From JBMZCV01 sp049613665 (GTDB lineage: Bacteria > Bacteroidota > Bacteroidia > Chitinophagales > UBA2359): a DNA stretch of 34,770 nucleotides. The notes below the pieces were generated by a model. It saw nothing but the letters and a program-made list of their open reading frames with translations. It was not told the DNA's origin and did not search any database. A program made the position numbers and the translations under genes. The DNA is taken from contig JBMZCV010000035.1 of NCBI GenBank assembly GCA_049613665.1, forward strand, positions 1 to 34,770. Reading direction: 5' to 3'. This document shows, in pieces, positions 22,484 through 31,101 of the stretch. Each line of letters starts with the position of its first letter. The stretch's first letter is position 1.

Positions 22484-23692
22484 ATGTTTCTTGACTTTTT
22501 CTATTTACTAAAAAAAGAGCATATTCCTGTTTCTATAACAGAATATTTGCATTTGCTCGAAGCCCTCGACAAAAAAGTAGTGGCTTATAGCGTTGATGAC
22601 TTCTATTATTTGAGTCGCACTATTTTGGTAAAGCATGAAAAACATTTAGACCGTTTTGATATGCTTTTTAGCCATTATTTCAAAAATACAGAGCTGATTC
22701 CTTTATCCGATTTGGTCAATTTGCCAAAAGACTGGCTAGAGCAACAGCGAGTGCAAGATTTGAGCGATGAAGAAAAAGCTTTGATTGAGTCTTTGGGCGG
22801 CTTGGAAGAGTTGCGAAAGCGATTTGAGGAATTGCTGAAAGAACAAAACGAAAGACATGAAGGCGGCAGCAAATGGATAGGAACGGGCGGAACTTCGCCT
22901 TTTGGAGTGGGCGGCTACAATCCTGAAGGCTATAGAGTGGGTGGCGAAGCTGGCCACAAAGGACATCGAAAAGCCGTGAAAGTGTGGGATAAACGAGAAT
23001 TTCGCAATTTTGACGATAAGGTAGAACTCAATACCAGAAATCTAAAAATGGCTCTCAAACGCTTGCGAGTGTTCACAAGAGAAGGTTTTGCCGACGAATT
23101 GGATTTAGATACCACCATTCAGAAAACTTGCGACAATGCTGGCTATCTCGATTTGCACTTAGTGCCAGCAAAGCAAAATCGAGTGAAAGTATTGTTGTTT
23201 TTCGATGTCGGTGGCACTATGGACGACCATGTAGAAATGTGTTCTCGTTTGTTTTCGGCAGCGAAATACGAATTTAAGCACCTCGAATATTTTTATTTTC
23301 ACAACAGCCTATACGAAACAGTTTGGAAAGACAACACACGCCGCTATGACCGAATTTCGACGATGGATATTTTGAATAAATACAACCGAGATTACAAAAT
23401 TATTATCGTTGGCGATGCTTATATGTCGCCTTACGAGCTGCTGTATGCAGGCGGAAGCGTGGAACATTACAACACAGAATCGAGTTTGGTATGGCTCGAA
23501 AGGCTAAAAAATCAATTTCCTTATATTTGCTGGCTCAATCCAAATCCCGAATATTATTGGCAATATGCCGAGTCGACACATATTCTGCGTGAGTTTTTTC
23601 AGCACAAAATGTTTCCGCTCACTATTGGTGGTTTAGAGTTGGCGATGAAGTCTTTGAAAGATAAAACAGTAAAATACGATGTCAACTTTTGA
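22484..23692 (+). CDS. VWA-domain protein, CoxE-like
   Basis: A 402-aa cytoplasmic protein (start at the ATG at 22484, since the earlier ATG is inside the terminator). The N-terminus MFLDFFYLLKKEHIPVSITEYLHLLEAL and YSVDDFYYLSRTILVK is typical of CoxE-like VWA proteins that work with MoxR-type AAA ATPases as chaperones for cofactor insertion or complex assembly. A glycine-rich loop (KWIGTGGTSPFGVGGYNPEG) sits around 128-148. A VWA domain covers about 235-390 with the metal site read as FFDVGGTMDDHVE. The canonical DxSxS is DxGxT here, so metal binding may be altered. No MoxR ATPase gene lies beside it. Confidence 0.8.
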   Translation: MFLDFFYLLKKEHIPVSITEYLHLLEALDKKVVAYSVDDFYYLSRTILVKHEKHLDRFDMLFSHYFKNTELIPLSDLVNLPKDWLEQQRVQDLSDEEKALIESLGGLEELRKRFEELLKEQNERHEGGSKWIGTGGTSPFGVGGYNPEGYRVGGEAGHKGHRKAVKVWDKREFRNFDDKVELNTRNLKMALKRLRVFTREGFADELDLDTTIQKTCDNAGYLDLHLVPAKQNRVKVLLFFDVGGTMDDHVEMCSRLFSAAKYEFKHLEYFYFHNSLYETVWKDNTRRYDRISTMDILNKYNRDYKIIIVGDAYMSPYELLYAGGSVEHYNTESSLVWLERLKNQFPYICWLNPNPEYYWQYAESTHILREFFQHKMFPLTIGGLELAMKSLKDKTVKYDVNF

Positions 23693-23702
23693 GACTAAAA
23701 AA

Positions 23703-23740
23703 AGAAATGCCATATCCTTTTTTAAAGATATGGCATTTCT
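23703..23740 (-). terminator. Terminator between convergent genes
   Basis: AGAAATGCCATATC (23703-23716) pairs perfectly with GATATGGCATTTCT (23727-23740), a 14-bp stem with a 10-nt loop. On the minus strand a run of T (complement of 23696-23702) follows, so it mainly serves the minus gene ending at 23761. The plus strand lacks a proper T-run. Confidence 0.75.
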
Positions 23741-23760
23741 AAAATAATGAAAAGTTACTT

Positions 23761-25281
23761 TTAAGCCTTTTCTTCTGTTTCTATTGTTGGTTCAGCTTCC
23801 ACCTTTTCCGTTGCAATTTCTGCAACCTCGCTTGCTACTGTTTCAACTTCAGCAACAGCAATTTCTGCTACTACTTCCGTTTCAATTTCAACAACTTCAC
23901 TTGCTATTGCTTCTGTCTCAACTTCAACAACTTCACTTGCTACTGCTTCTGTCTCAACTTCAACAACAGCAATTTCCGCTTCTTCCACAGGTGTTTCAAG
24001 ATTAGCTACTTCCGCTTGTGCAGCTTCAATTTTCGCTTTTTCTTCTTCTGCTGCTTTAGCTTTTTCTTCCTGCTTTGCTTTTTCTTCTTCTGCTGCTTTA
24101 GCTTTCAGTTCAGCTTCTTTTTTGGCTTTTGCTGCTGCTTTTCGTTCCGCTGTTGCTTTCGCTCTAGCTTCTCTTTTAGCTTTGTCTGCTGCTGCTTTGG
24201 CTTCACGTTTAGCTTTATCAGCTTTTCGTTTTGCTTCCGCTTTCTCTCGCTCGGCTTTTTCTTTTGCTCGTTCTTGTTCCACTTGTTTAGTTAGCGTTTC
24301 CATAGTCAGAAACATATCTTCAAGTTTCTCTTCTTTCGACGAAATACGAGCCTCTATCATCTGAATTTTTGCCTGTCGCAATTTTGCTTCCAACTGCCCT
24401 TGCGTAGATTGTATGCGGCTGTGCTGAAATTTCAAAGAGCCATGGTCTCTATCTAAAGACTGTTGCATTTTTGCAATTGCATTTTTCAAACCATTCATAC
24501 GTCCTTCGAGCTTGCGAGAATACGAATTTTTGCGTTCTTGCCTAATAGCTGCAAATGCTTCGTTGAAACGCTCTCGCAGAGCATTACGCATATTTCGTGT
24601 GAGTTTTAGCGTATTGCTATCATTTTGCAGATTTTTCAATCTTTCAAACAAGCCATTCAAATTGCCAGGTTTTGCCAAGCTATCTATCAAATCTTGAATA
24701 TGCTGTTGTAAAGCTTCAAAGTTGGCTTTTGCTTCTGTCTCAAACTTTTCGTTACTTGTTTTTCGCAAACGCTTGAGCTTGTCGAAAGTCGAATTAATTT
24801 TATCTCTCAACTTAGAAGCATGTTCTTTCGTCAAGTCGTGGTCTTGATAGTGCATATTTATTTTATCCCAAAAACTTTTGGTCAAATTCCAAATATCTTT
24901 GTCATATTCGAGCATATTCTGCACTTGCTGATAAAGTTGCTCTACTTCCTCCTCTATTTTCTGCGAGAGTTTGATAGACAATACTCTCACATACCATTCT
25001 TTTTCGGCACGATTTACAAGTTCTGTCTCAGTCGTTTTGATATGGTCTGGTAGCAAGCTTGGTTCTGACATATTTTGCTCTATATGCGAACTAGCCGTTG
25101 GCAAATTTTCGATGTCAATATTATCCCAATCCTTAAACATTTCTAGCACAAATTCTTGGTCTAATTCTTCTTTTGGAAAAGTCCAAAGATCTACTTTGTT
25201 GTCTTCAGCCCGAAGACGCAATAATACCAAAATATCTGCATCATTTTCGTTGGTTCCCCAAAAAACAATTTTGTCTTTCAT
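23761..25281 (-). CDS. Coiled-coil protein with Ala/Lys/Glu repeats
   Basis: A 506-aa protein from the ATG at 25281; an upstream TTG at 25299 would add six residues. The first 50 residues look like a small globular domain (DKIVFWGTNENDADILVLLRL, VDLWTFPKEELDQEF). Residues of about 90-335 are helical coiled-coil. Then comes a highly charged segment of KAKREAKAAADKAKREARA type, TolA- or IgA-binding-like in composition, with a 14-residue repeat KAKAAEEEKAKQEE. The end is an acidic tail with 12-residue repeats VEVETEAVASEV. No signal peptide, so cytoplasmic. It may be a structural or DNA-associated protein; the function is not recognised. The N-terminal part resembles DUF349-type proteins only loosely. 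Confidence 0.7.
   Translation of the reverse strand: MKDKIVFWGTNENDADILVLLRLRAEDNKVDLWTFPKEELDQEFVLEMFKDWDNIDIENLPTASSHIEQNMSEPSLLPDHIKTTETELVNRAEKEWYVRVLSIKLSQKIEEEVEQLYQQVQNMLEYDKDIWNLTKSFWDKINMHYQDHDLTKEHASKLRDKINSTFDKLKRLRKTSNEKFETEAKANFEALQQHIQDLIDSLAKPGNLNGLFERLKNLQNDSNTLKLTRNMRNALRERFNEAFAAIRQERKNSYSRKLEGRMNGLKNAIAKMQQSLDRDHGSLKFQHSRIQSTQGQLEAKLRQAKIQMIEARISSKEEKLEDMFLTMETLTKQVEQERAKEKAEREKAEAKRKADKAKREAKAAADKAKREARAKATAERKAAAKAKKEAELKAKAAEEEKAKQEEKAKAAEEEKAKIEAAQAEVANLETPVEEAEIAVVEVETEAVASEVVEVETEAIASEVVEIETEVVAEIAVAEVETVASEVAEIATEKVEAEPTIETEEKA
23875..23970. repeat. 36-bp minisatellite inside the coiled-coil gene
   Basis: Two full and one partial tandem units of 36 bp (23875-23910, 23911-23946, then 23947 onward) encode the acidic 12-residue tail repeat. 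Units 2 and 3 share TTCTGTCTCAACTTCAACAA exactly. In-frame unit gain or loss would change only tail length. Confidence 0.75.
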
Positions 25282-25658
25282 TGATTCGTATTTAATCAAA
25301 TAGTGTATCTATAAAATAATCGTGTATAATAATCACCTCAACCTAAATATGCTGTAAGCTATTGAAACTAATACATTTTTTTTAATGTGTTAGTCGAAAA
25401 TAGTTTGCATAATAAAAAGTATTTGGCACTTAGCAAGGTGTTGTTTTGAAAATAACACCTTTTTGTCGTAAGGTCAATTCTAACAACTACATGTTTTGCA
25501 AAACAAATTATTAATTGTTAGAGTTCTGTATTTTTACTATTCTTTTTAACAAAAAATGTAAAAAGCAATGTAAAAGTAGTATTTTTCTTTCAAAAAGAAA
25601 ATCACTTTAGCAAGTATCTCAAAAATATTTTTTCCAAAACAAAAAACAAAAACTTAAA
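25282..25658. other. Divergent intergenic region
   Basis: About 375 bp between the coiled-coil gene (minus) and the formyltransferase gene (plus). It contains family 1 copy g (25364-25433). No clear TAnnTTTG promoter with a proper -33 was found for either gene, and no gene is present. Confidence 0.5.
25364..25433 (+). repeat. Two-hairpin dispersed repeat, family 1, copy g
   Basis: GAAACTAATACATTT and AATGTGTTAG give the first hairpin (CTAATAC/GTGTTAG). The end AAGTATTTGGCACTTAG keeps an AAGT/ACTT stem. It is diverged in the middle (GTCGAAAATAG). It lies between divergent genes. Confidence 0.65.
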
Positions 25659-26420
25659 ATGTATCAAAAGAAACTCGTTTTTATGGGTTCAAAACCTATT
25701 GGTTTTCAGTGTTTGCAATATCTTTTAGAAAATGCAAAAGCGTTGAATATAGAAGTTGTAGGCGTTTTGACCAATACAAAACATATCTTAAATGCCAATG
25801 AGCATGATATTGTTGCTTTGTGCCAAAAATATAGTATTAAAATTGTGCCATCTTTATCGGCTTTTTTAAAAATCGAAAAAGTAGATATTGTTATTTCGGT
25901 ACAATATCATCAAATTTTGAAGCAACGGCACATCAATAAGGCTCAACAAATTGCGGTAAACCTGCATATCGCACCTTTGCCAGAATATCGTGGCTGCAAT
26001 CAGTTTTCGTTTGCTATTTTAGACAATGCGAAAATTTTTGGTACTACGATTCACAAAATGGAAACCAAAATTGATGCTGGCGATATTTTGTTTGAAAGTC
26101 GTTTTGCTATTCCAGAAAATTGCATGGTAAGTGAGTTATATGCTTTGAGTTTGGCAAAAACATTGCTTTTGTTCAAAAAACATTTGGCAGATATCGTAAA
26201 CGGAAATTATGTAGGTGTGCCGCAAGCTGCTTTTTTGGGCAAACGAAGTAGTTCATTTCACAAAAGAAGCGATATTCAAGACATCAAAAAGATAGATTTG
26301 AGCTGGCCCAAAGAACGGATAGAACGACATTTTCGAGCTACTTTTTTTCCACCTTTCGAGCCACCTTATGCTCTTGTTGATGGAAAGAAAGTGTATTTGA
26401 GTTTAGAGTTTGATTTTTAA
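25659..26420 (+). CDS. Formyltransferase-family protein
   Basis: A 253-aa cytoplasmic enzyme of the formyl-tetrahydrofolate-dependent formyltransferase fold. The catalytic triad is visible: N101 and H103 in NLHIAPLPEYRGCN, and D139 in KIDAGDI. It is shorter than methionyl-tRNA formyltransferase (about 310 aa) and lacks a normal C-terminal OB domain, although KRSDIQDIKKIDLSWPKERIERHFRA is reminiscent of the linker region. It more probably formylates an amino-sugar or another amine than initiator tRNA. It stands alone, so the pathway is not indicated by neighbours. Confidence 0.8.
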   Translation: MYQKKLVFMGSKPIGFQCLQYLLENAKALNIEVVGVLTNTKHILNANEHDIVALCQKYSIKIVPSLSAFLKIEKVDIVISVQYHQILKQRHINKAQQIAVNLHIAPLPEYRGCNQFSFAILDNAKIFGTTIHKMETKIDAGDILFESRFAIPENCMVSELYALSLAKTLLLFKKHLADIVNGNYVGVPQAAFLGKRSSSFHKRSDIQDIKKIDLSWPKERIERHFRATFFPPFEPPYALVDGKKVYLSLEFDF

Positions 26421-26991
26421 CGCAGGTTTTGATTTACTTTTTTTATTTTTCTCATAAAATCATGCACATTAATCAATGCTGTAATAGATATTGATTTTTT
26501 TAACAAAAATTATATTTTTATGCAAATCAAATTTTATATCACGCCTTTGTTGATATTATCATCAATCAAGTTGTTACTAAAAAATAAGTTTTAAAACAAA
26601 TAATTTACCTTTTAGTTGCTGGCGATAACACACAGTAATGGCGAGAATTGTCGTTTTTTTCAGAAAAGAAAAGCCTAAGATACTACACATTACAGTATAT
26701 TAAAAAATAGCAAAGCTCAAATTAAGCATACCATTCATTTTTATAAAGCCACAAAAAAACAAATAAGTAAAAAATGAGCAGTTGATTTTTTTATTCAAAA
26801 AAACTAGCATAAATCAATCATATGTAATTTTCACTATTTAACATTAAAAATATAGATAAATAATAATATTTTTGGTAACGAATAACAAGTGCTATTGTAT
26901 ATACCTTTACACTTCAAAAGCTTGAATAAGCACACACTCAAACTATACAAAAGCCAAGTTTTTTTTACTAACTAAAATTAATTCATTTGTA
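26421..26991. other. Gene-free region upstream of the M43 protease
   Basis: 570 bp, very AT-rich. A -7-like TATTTTTG occurs at 26867-26874 without a convincing -33 box, and would give a leader of about 110 nt. TTTTAGTTGCTGGCG near 26613 faintly resembles family 1. No terminator was found after the formyltransferase, and there is no gene. Confidence 0.45.
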
Positions 26992-29900
26992 ATGAGTTTT
27001 AAACACTTTACATGTACTATGTTCTGTACCAAAATGTTCTTGATGTCATTTTGCGTTCTTTTTCTCACCAATATGCAAGCACAAGATGTGCGAACTTGTT
27101 GGACAAACGATTATCTTGAAGCTACAATGCAGGAAGACCCTGCAACTGCTGAAAGAATGGCCGCTATCGAAAAACATACTGAAAAGTATATCGACAAATT
27201 AGATGATAGCCAAAAAGCTGCTGGTGTTATTACTATTCCTACCGTTGTTCACGTTATTTACAACAATTCTGCTCAAAACATTAGCGAAGCTCAAATTCAA
27301 TCGCAAATGCAGGTTTTAAATGATGACTTTCGTCGTCAAAATGCAGATGCTAGCAACACTCCTAGTGCTTTTGCAGGCGTTGCAGCAGATACAGAAATCG
27401 AATTTTGTTTGGCTTCTGTTGACCCTAATGGTAATGCTACTACTGGTATTACTAGAACATCTACAAACATTTCTGAATTTTCTACTGGCTCTAATTGTTC
27501 TGCAAGTAGCCAGCCAATGAAGTTTACTTCTGGCGGTGGAAAAGATGCGTGGGCTACCACAGAATATCTTAACATGTGGATATGTAACTTAGGCGGTGGC
27601 ATTTTGGGTTATGCTCAATTTCCAGGTTCGGGTTGTGCTAATACTGATGGTGTTGTGATGGGTTATAAGTATTTTGGAACTATCGAGCAGGCTCAAGCTC
27701 CTTTCGATGGCGGTCGTACAACTACTCACGAGGTAGGACACTGGTTAAACTTGCGTCACATTTGGGGCGATGGCAATTGTTCTGCTGATGACTTTGTAAG
27801 TGATACTCCAAGTTCTGATGCTGCAAACTATGGTTGTGCTTCTTCGCACGTTTCTTGTAGCTCTACTGATATGGTTCAAAACTACATGGATTATTCTGAC
27901 GATGCTTGTATGAACTTGTTTACTGCAGGCCAAAAAGCTCGTATGCAGGCTGTACTTGCTTCTGGTGGTGCTAGAGCAAGCTTGGCTAACTCTGCTGGCT
28001 GTGGAAACGGCGGCGGTGGCGACCCAAGCTATTGTGCTTCACAAGGAAGTAATGTTGCTGACGAATGGATTCAAACAGTAGCTTTAGGTGGTATCAATAA
28101 TAACTCTGGTTCAAATGGTGGTTACCAAGACTTTACTGGCATTTCAACAGATTTGGAGCAATCAAGTGCTTATAACATTACTTTAACTCCAGGTTATACA
28201 GGTACTGCTTATGCTGAATACTGGAAAGTGTTTATTGACTTCAACCAAGATTTAGATTTTGACGACTCTGGCGAAATGGTTTATGATGCAGGTAGTGCAA
28301 GTACTACGGCTGTTTCTGGTACATTTACTATTCCTACCTCAGCTACTTTGGGTAACACTCGTATGAGAGTAGTAATGAAATATACTGATGGAAATGATAC
28401 GGCTGTTCCAACGGCTTGCGGTTCTTATGCTTATGGCGAAACAGAAGATTATACTGTAAATATTACAGAAGCAGCAGCAGCTACTTGCGATGCTACTAGC
28501 GGTTTGTCTTCAAACAATATCACAACTTCTGGTGCTACTTTGAGCTGGAATGCAGTGAGTGGTGCAAGCTATGATGTGCGTTACCGTGTAAGTGGTACAT
28601 CTTCATGGACAACTGTTTCGGCTTCTAGTGCTTCTTATAGCCTTTCTGGTTTGAGTGCTTCTACATCTTACCAATTTCAAGTAAGAGTAAATTGTTCTAA
28701 TGGCGTTTCTAGCAGCTATACTTCTTCTGCAAGTTTCACAACAGCAGCTCCTGCTACTTGTAATGCTACTGGTGGTTTGTCTTCAAGCAATATTACTGCT
28801 TCTGGTGCAGCTTTGAGTTGGAACGCAGTAAGTGGTGCAAGCTATGATGTGCGTTACCGTGTGAGTGGTACATCTTCATGGACTACTGCTTCGGCTTCTA
28901 GTGCTTCTTATAATGCAAGTGGTTTGAGCAATTGCACAGATTACCAATTTCAAGTACGAGTAAACTGTTCTAATGGTGCTTCTAGTTCTTATAGTAGTTC
29001 TGCTACTTTCTCTACGGTTGGTTGTTCAACAGGTGGTATTACTTATTGCAACTCTTTGGGTACAAACTCTAGCTACTTCCATATCTCTAATGTAACATTA
29101 AATAGCATCAACAACAATTCAGGTGATGATGGTGGCTACGCAAGCTATGCAGCAGTTTCTACCGAATTGACAACAGGAGATACTTATACTGTTTCTGCTA
29201 CGGAAGGAACAACATATAACTATAACCAAGACTGGAGAGTGTGGATTGACTTTGATGGTGATGGAAATTTTGAAGCTTCTGAACTTGTATTGGATATAGC
29301 TGATACAGGAAGCACAACAGTAGGCGAAAGCTTTACAGTTCCTTCAAATGCTGTTTTAGGAACAGCAGTAGGTATGCGTGTGTCTATGAAATATTTTGAT
29401 ATTCCTTCTGCTTCACAAGGTTCTTGTGATACTTTCACTTATGGCGAAGTAGAAGACTATACAGTTACTTTTGTTCAAGGTTGCGAACAAGCAAGCGGCT
29501 TAGGTGCAAGCGGTATTACTGAAACAACAGCTTCTTTAGGCTGGTCGGCAGCAGGTGGTGCAGCAAGCTACAATGTGCGTTATCGTGTAGCAAATACTTC
29601 TAGCTGGACAACTGCTTCAGCATCTGGCACTAGCTCAAACATCTCTGGTTTAAGCTCTTGCACAAACTACGAATTTCAAGTACAAACTGTTTGTGGTGCT
29701 GGTCTTTCTAGTGCATACAGCAGTTCAACTACATTCTCTACTACTGGCTGCACAAATATTAGCTATTGCAGTTCAACAGGCGAAAATTCAAGCTATTTCC
29801 ATGTTGCTAATGTAAGTGTAGGAAGCATCAACAATAGTACAGGAAATGATGGCGGCTATGGCAATTATGCAAATGTTATAACAGACTTAGGTGTTGGAAA

Positions 29901-30942
29901 TTCTTATAGCATTTCTGCAACAGAAGGCTTAGGTACAAGTAGCAACTATGACCAAGATTGGAGAGTATGGATTGACTTTAATGGCGATGGTACTTTTAGT
30001 GCATCTGAAATAGTTTTAGATGTAGCAAACACTGCTAACACAACTGTTTCTGCTAACTTTACAGTGCCAGCAGGTACTAGCTTTGGAGAAGTAGGTATGC
30101 GTGTTTCTATGAAATATTTCAACATTCCTGCTGCATCACAAGATGCTTGCGATACATTCACTTATGGTGAAGTAGAAGACTATACCGTTAATTTGGTAGA
30201 AGGTTCTAACGAAGTAAATTATTGTGCTTCTGGAGGAGATAACTCTAGCTACTTCCATATCAGCAATGTAAGCGTAGGTAGCCTAAACAACAATAGCGGT
30301 GATGATGGTGGCTATGGCAACTATACAGGTATCTCAACAACACTTGCGGCTGGTTCAAACTATACTGTTTCTGCTACGGAAGGAACAACATATAACTACA
30401 ACCAAGACTGGAGAGTGTGGATTGACTTTAATGGTGATGGTACTTTTAGCGGCAGCGAAATGGTATTAGATGTAGCAGACACAGGTAGCACAACAGTAAG
30501 CAGTTCGTTTAATGTACCTGCTTCGGCAAGTGGCGAAGTGCGTATGCGTGTATCTATGAAATACTACGATATTCCAGCAGCTTCTCAAGGTGCTTGTGAC
30601 GCATTCACTTATGGCGAAGTAGAAGATTATACTATCAATATCAGCAATAGCGGAAGATTGGCTAATAGCGAAAAAACTATGTTAGCTACTGAATTGCAAG
30701 TATTCCCTAATCCTGCTACTGACTTTGTAAACATCAACTTTGAAGTAGCTGAAACTAGCGAAATGGTAAATATCAGTATTTATGATATTTCTGGTCGTTT
30801 GGTAGTTGCTGAAAGCAAAACAGCTCAAGGTGGCGTACAAAGCGAACAGTTCAATTTGAGCAATTTTGACGAAGGGTATTATATCGTTAAAATCGAAACA
30901 AATGGAACAGTAATGACTAAGCGTTTGGTTGTTACGAAATAG
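26992..30942 (+). CDS. Secreted M43 (pappalysin-like) metalloprotease, T9SS cargo
   Basis: A 1316-aa secreted zinc protease. Signal peptide 1-31 (FLTNMQAQ). The metzincin M43 catalytic domain spans about 60-335 with zinc motif HEVGHWLNLRH at 246-256 and a Met-turn in VQNYMDYSDDACM near 300. Modules follow: GEVED-type domain (about 346-493, ending GETEDYTVNI), two Fn3 domains (498-585, 588-675), GEVED (683-828), Fn3 (832-918), GEVED (923-1068) and GEVED (1077-1218). The last 80 residues (LQVFPNPATDFVNINF to MTKRLVVTK) form a type A sorting domain for the type IX secretion system. The protein is therefore exported and probably held at the cell surface, where it would digest proteins. Gly, Ser, Thr and Asn are abundant. 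It is followed by a strong terminator. Confidence 0.9.
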   Translation: MSFKHFTCTMFCTKMFLMSFCVLFLTNMQAQDVRTCWTNDYLEATMQEDPATAERMAAIEKHTEKYIDKLDDSQKAAGVITIPTVVHVIYNNSAQNISEAQIQSQMQVLNDDFRRQNADASNTPSAFAGVAADTEIEFCLASVDPNGNATTGITRTSTNISEFSTGSNCSASSQPMKFTSGGGKDAWATTEYLNMWICNLGGGILGYAQFPGSGCANTDGVVMGYKYFGTIEQAQAPFDGGRTTTHEVGHWLNLRHIWGDGNCSADDFVSDTPSSDAANYGCASSHVSCSSTDMVQNYMDYSDDACMNLFTAGQKARMQAVLASGGARASLANSAGCGNGGGGDPSYCASQGSNVADEWIQTVALGGINNNSGSNGGYQDFTGISTDLEQSSAYNITLTPGYTGTAYAEYWKVFIDFNQDLDFDDSGEMVYDAGSASTTAVSGTFTIPTSATLGNTRMRVVMKYTDGNDTAVPTACGSYAYGETEDYTVNITEAAAATCDATSGLSSNNITTSGATLSWNAVSGASYDVRYRVSGTSSWTTVSASSASYSLSGLSASTSYQFQVRVNCSNGVSSSYTSSASFTTAAPATCNATGGLSSSNITASGAALSWNAVSGASYDVRYRVSGTSSWTTASASSASYNASGLSNCTDYQFQVRVNCSNGASSSYSSSATFSTVGCSTGGITYCNSLGTNSSYFHISNVTLNSINNNSGDDGGYASYAAVSTELTTGDTYTVSATEGTTYNYNQDWRVWIDFDGDGNFEASELVLDIADTGSTTVGESFTVPSNAVLGTAVGMRVSMKYFDIPSASQGSCDTFTYGEVEDYTVTFVQGCEQASGLGASGITETTASLGWSAAGGAASYNVRYRVANTSSWTTASASGTSSNISGLSSCTNYEFQVQTVCGAGLSSAYSSSTTFSTTGCTNISYCSSTGENSSYFHVANVSVGSINNSTGNDGGYGNYANVITDLGVGNSYSISATEGLGTSSNYDQDWRVWIDFNGDGTFSASEIVLDVANTANTTVSANFTVPAGTSFGEVGMRVSMKYFNIPAASQDACDTFTYGEVEDYTVNLVEGSNEVNYCASGGDNSSYFHISNVSVGSLNNNSGDDGGYGNYTGISTTLAAGSNYTVSATEGTTYNYNQDWRVWIDFNGDGTFSGSEMVLDVADTGSTTVSSSFNVPASASGEVRMRVSMKYYDIPAASQGACDAFTYGEVEDYTINISNSGRLANSEKTMLATELQVFPNPATDFVNINFEVAETSEMVNISIYDISGRLVVAESKTAQGGVQSEQFNLSNFDEGYYIVKIETNGTVMTKRLVVTK
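28485..30645 (+). repeat. Internal repeat array of the M43 gene (Fn3 and GEVED modules)
   Basis: Modules are close at DNA level. The two adjacent Fn3 modules (about 28485-28745 and 28755-29015) share long near-identical stretches such as GCAAGCTATGATGTGCGTTA. GEVED modules 2 and 4 share a nearly identical run of about 75 nt (29192-29270 against 30365-30443, for example GGAAGGAACAACATATAACT). This suggests recent duplication or gene conversion. Confidence 0.7.
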
Positions 30943-30970
30943 TACAATATTATTTCTTTTCGATAAAATA

Positions 30971-31010
30971 AAACCGCCGTCAGAAATTAGTTTTTCTGAC
31001 GGCGGTTTTT
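30971..31010. terminator. Strong bidirectional terminator
   Basis: AAACCGCCGTCAGAAA (30971-30986) pairs perfectly with TTTCTGACGGCGGTTT (30993-31008), a 16-bp GC-rich stem with a 6-nt loop, with T-runs on both strands. It lies between the convergent M43 protease and restriction-modification genes and suits both. Confidence 0.9.
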
Positions 31011-31054
31011 GTTTTTTTATTAGATAGTGGTTGAAGAAAAAAAATTAACGATTT

Positions 31055-31093
31055 TTTGTCACTGCGAGGCACGAAGCAGCCCAGAACGACAAA
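31055..31093. repeat. REP-like palindromic sequence
   Basis: TTTGTCACTGCGAGGCACGA followed by AGCAGCCCAGAACGACAAA: outer arms TTTGTC/GACAAA and inner arms CTGC/GCAG. Sequences of the GTCAYTGCGAGGCACGAAGCAG type are a known class of dispersed intergenic repeats in many bacteria. Single copy in this window, just beyond the stop of the restriction-modification gene. Confidence 0.6.
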
Positions 31094-31101
31094 AGAAATA
31101 G

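Noticed and set aside
23784..24364. Long plus-strand frames rich in Leu, Phe and Ser
   Set aside because: These are mirror images of the repetitive Lys/Glu/Ala coding on the minus strand and have no independent support.
26600..26680. Possible eighth copy of repeat family 1 (TTTTAGTTGCTGGCG)
   Set aside because: Only about ten bases match copy e, and neither hairpin can be found.
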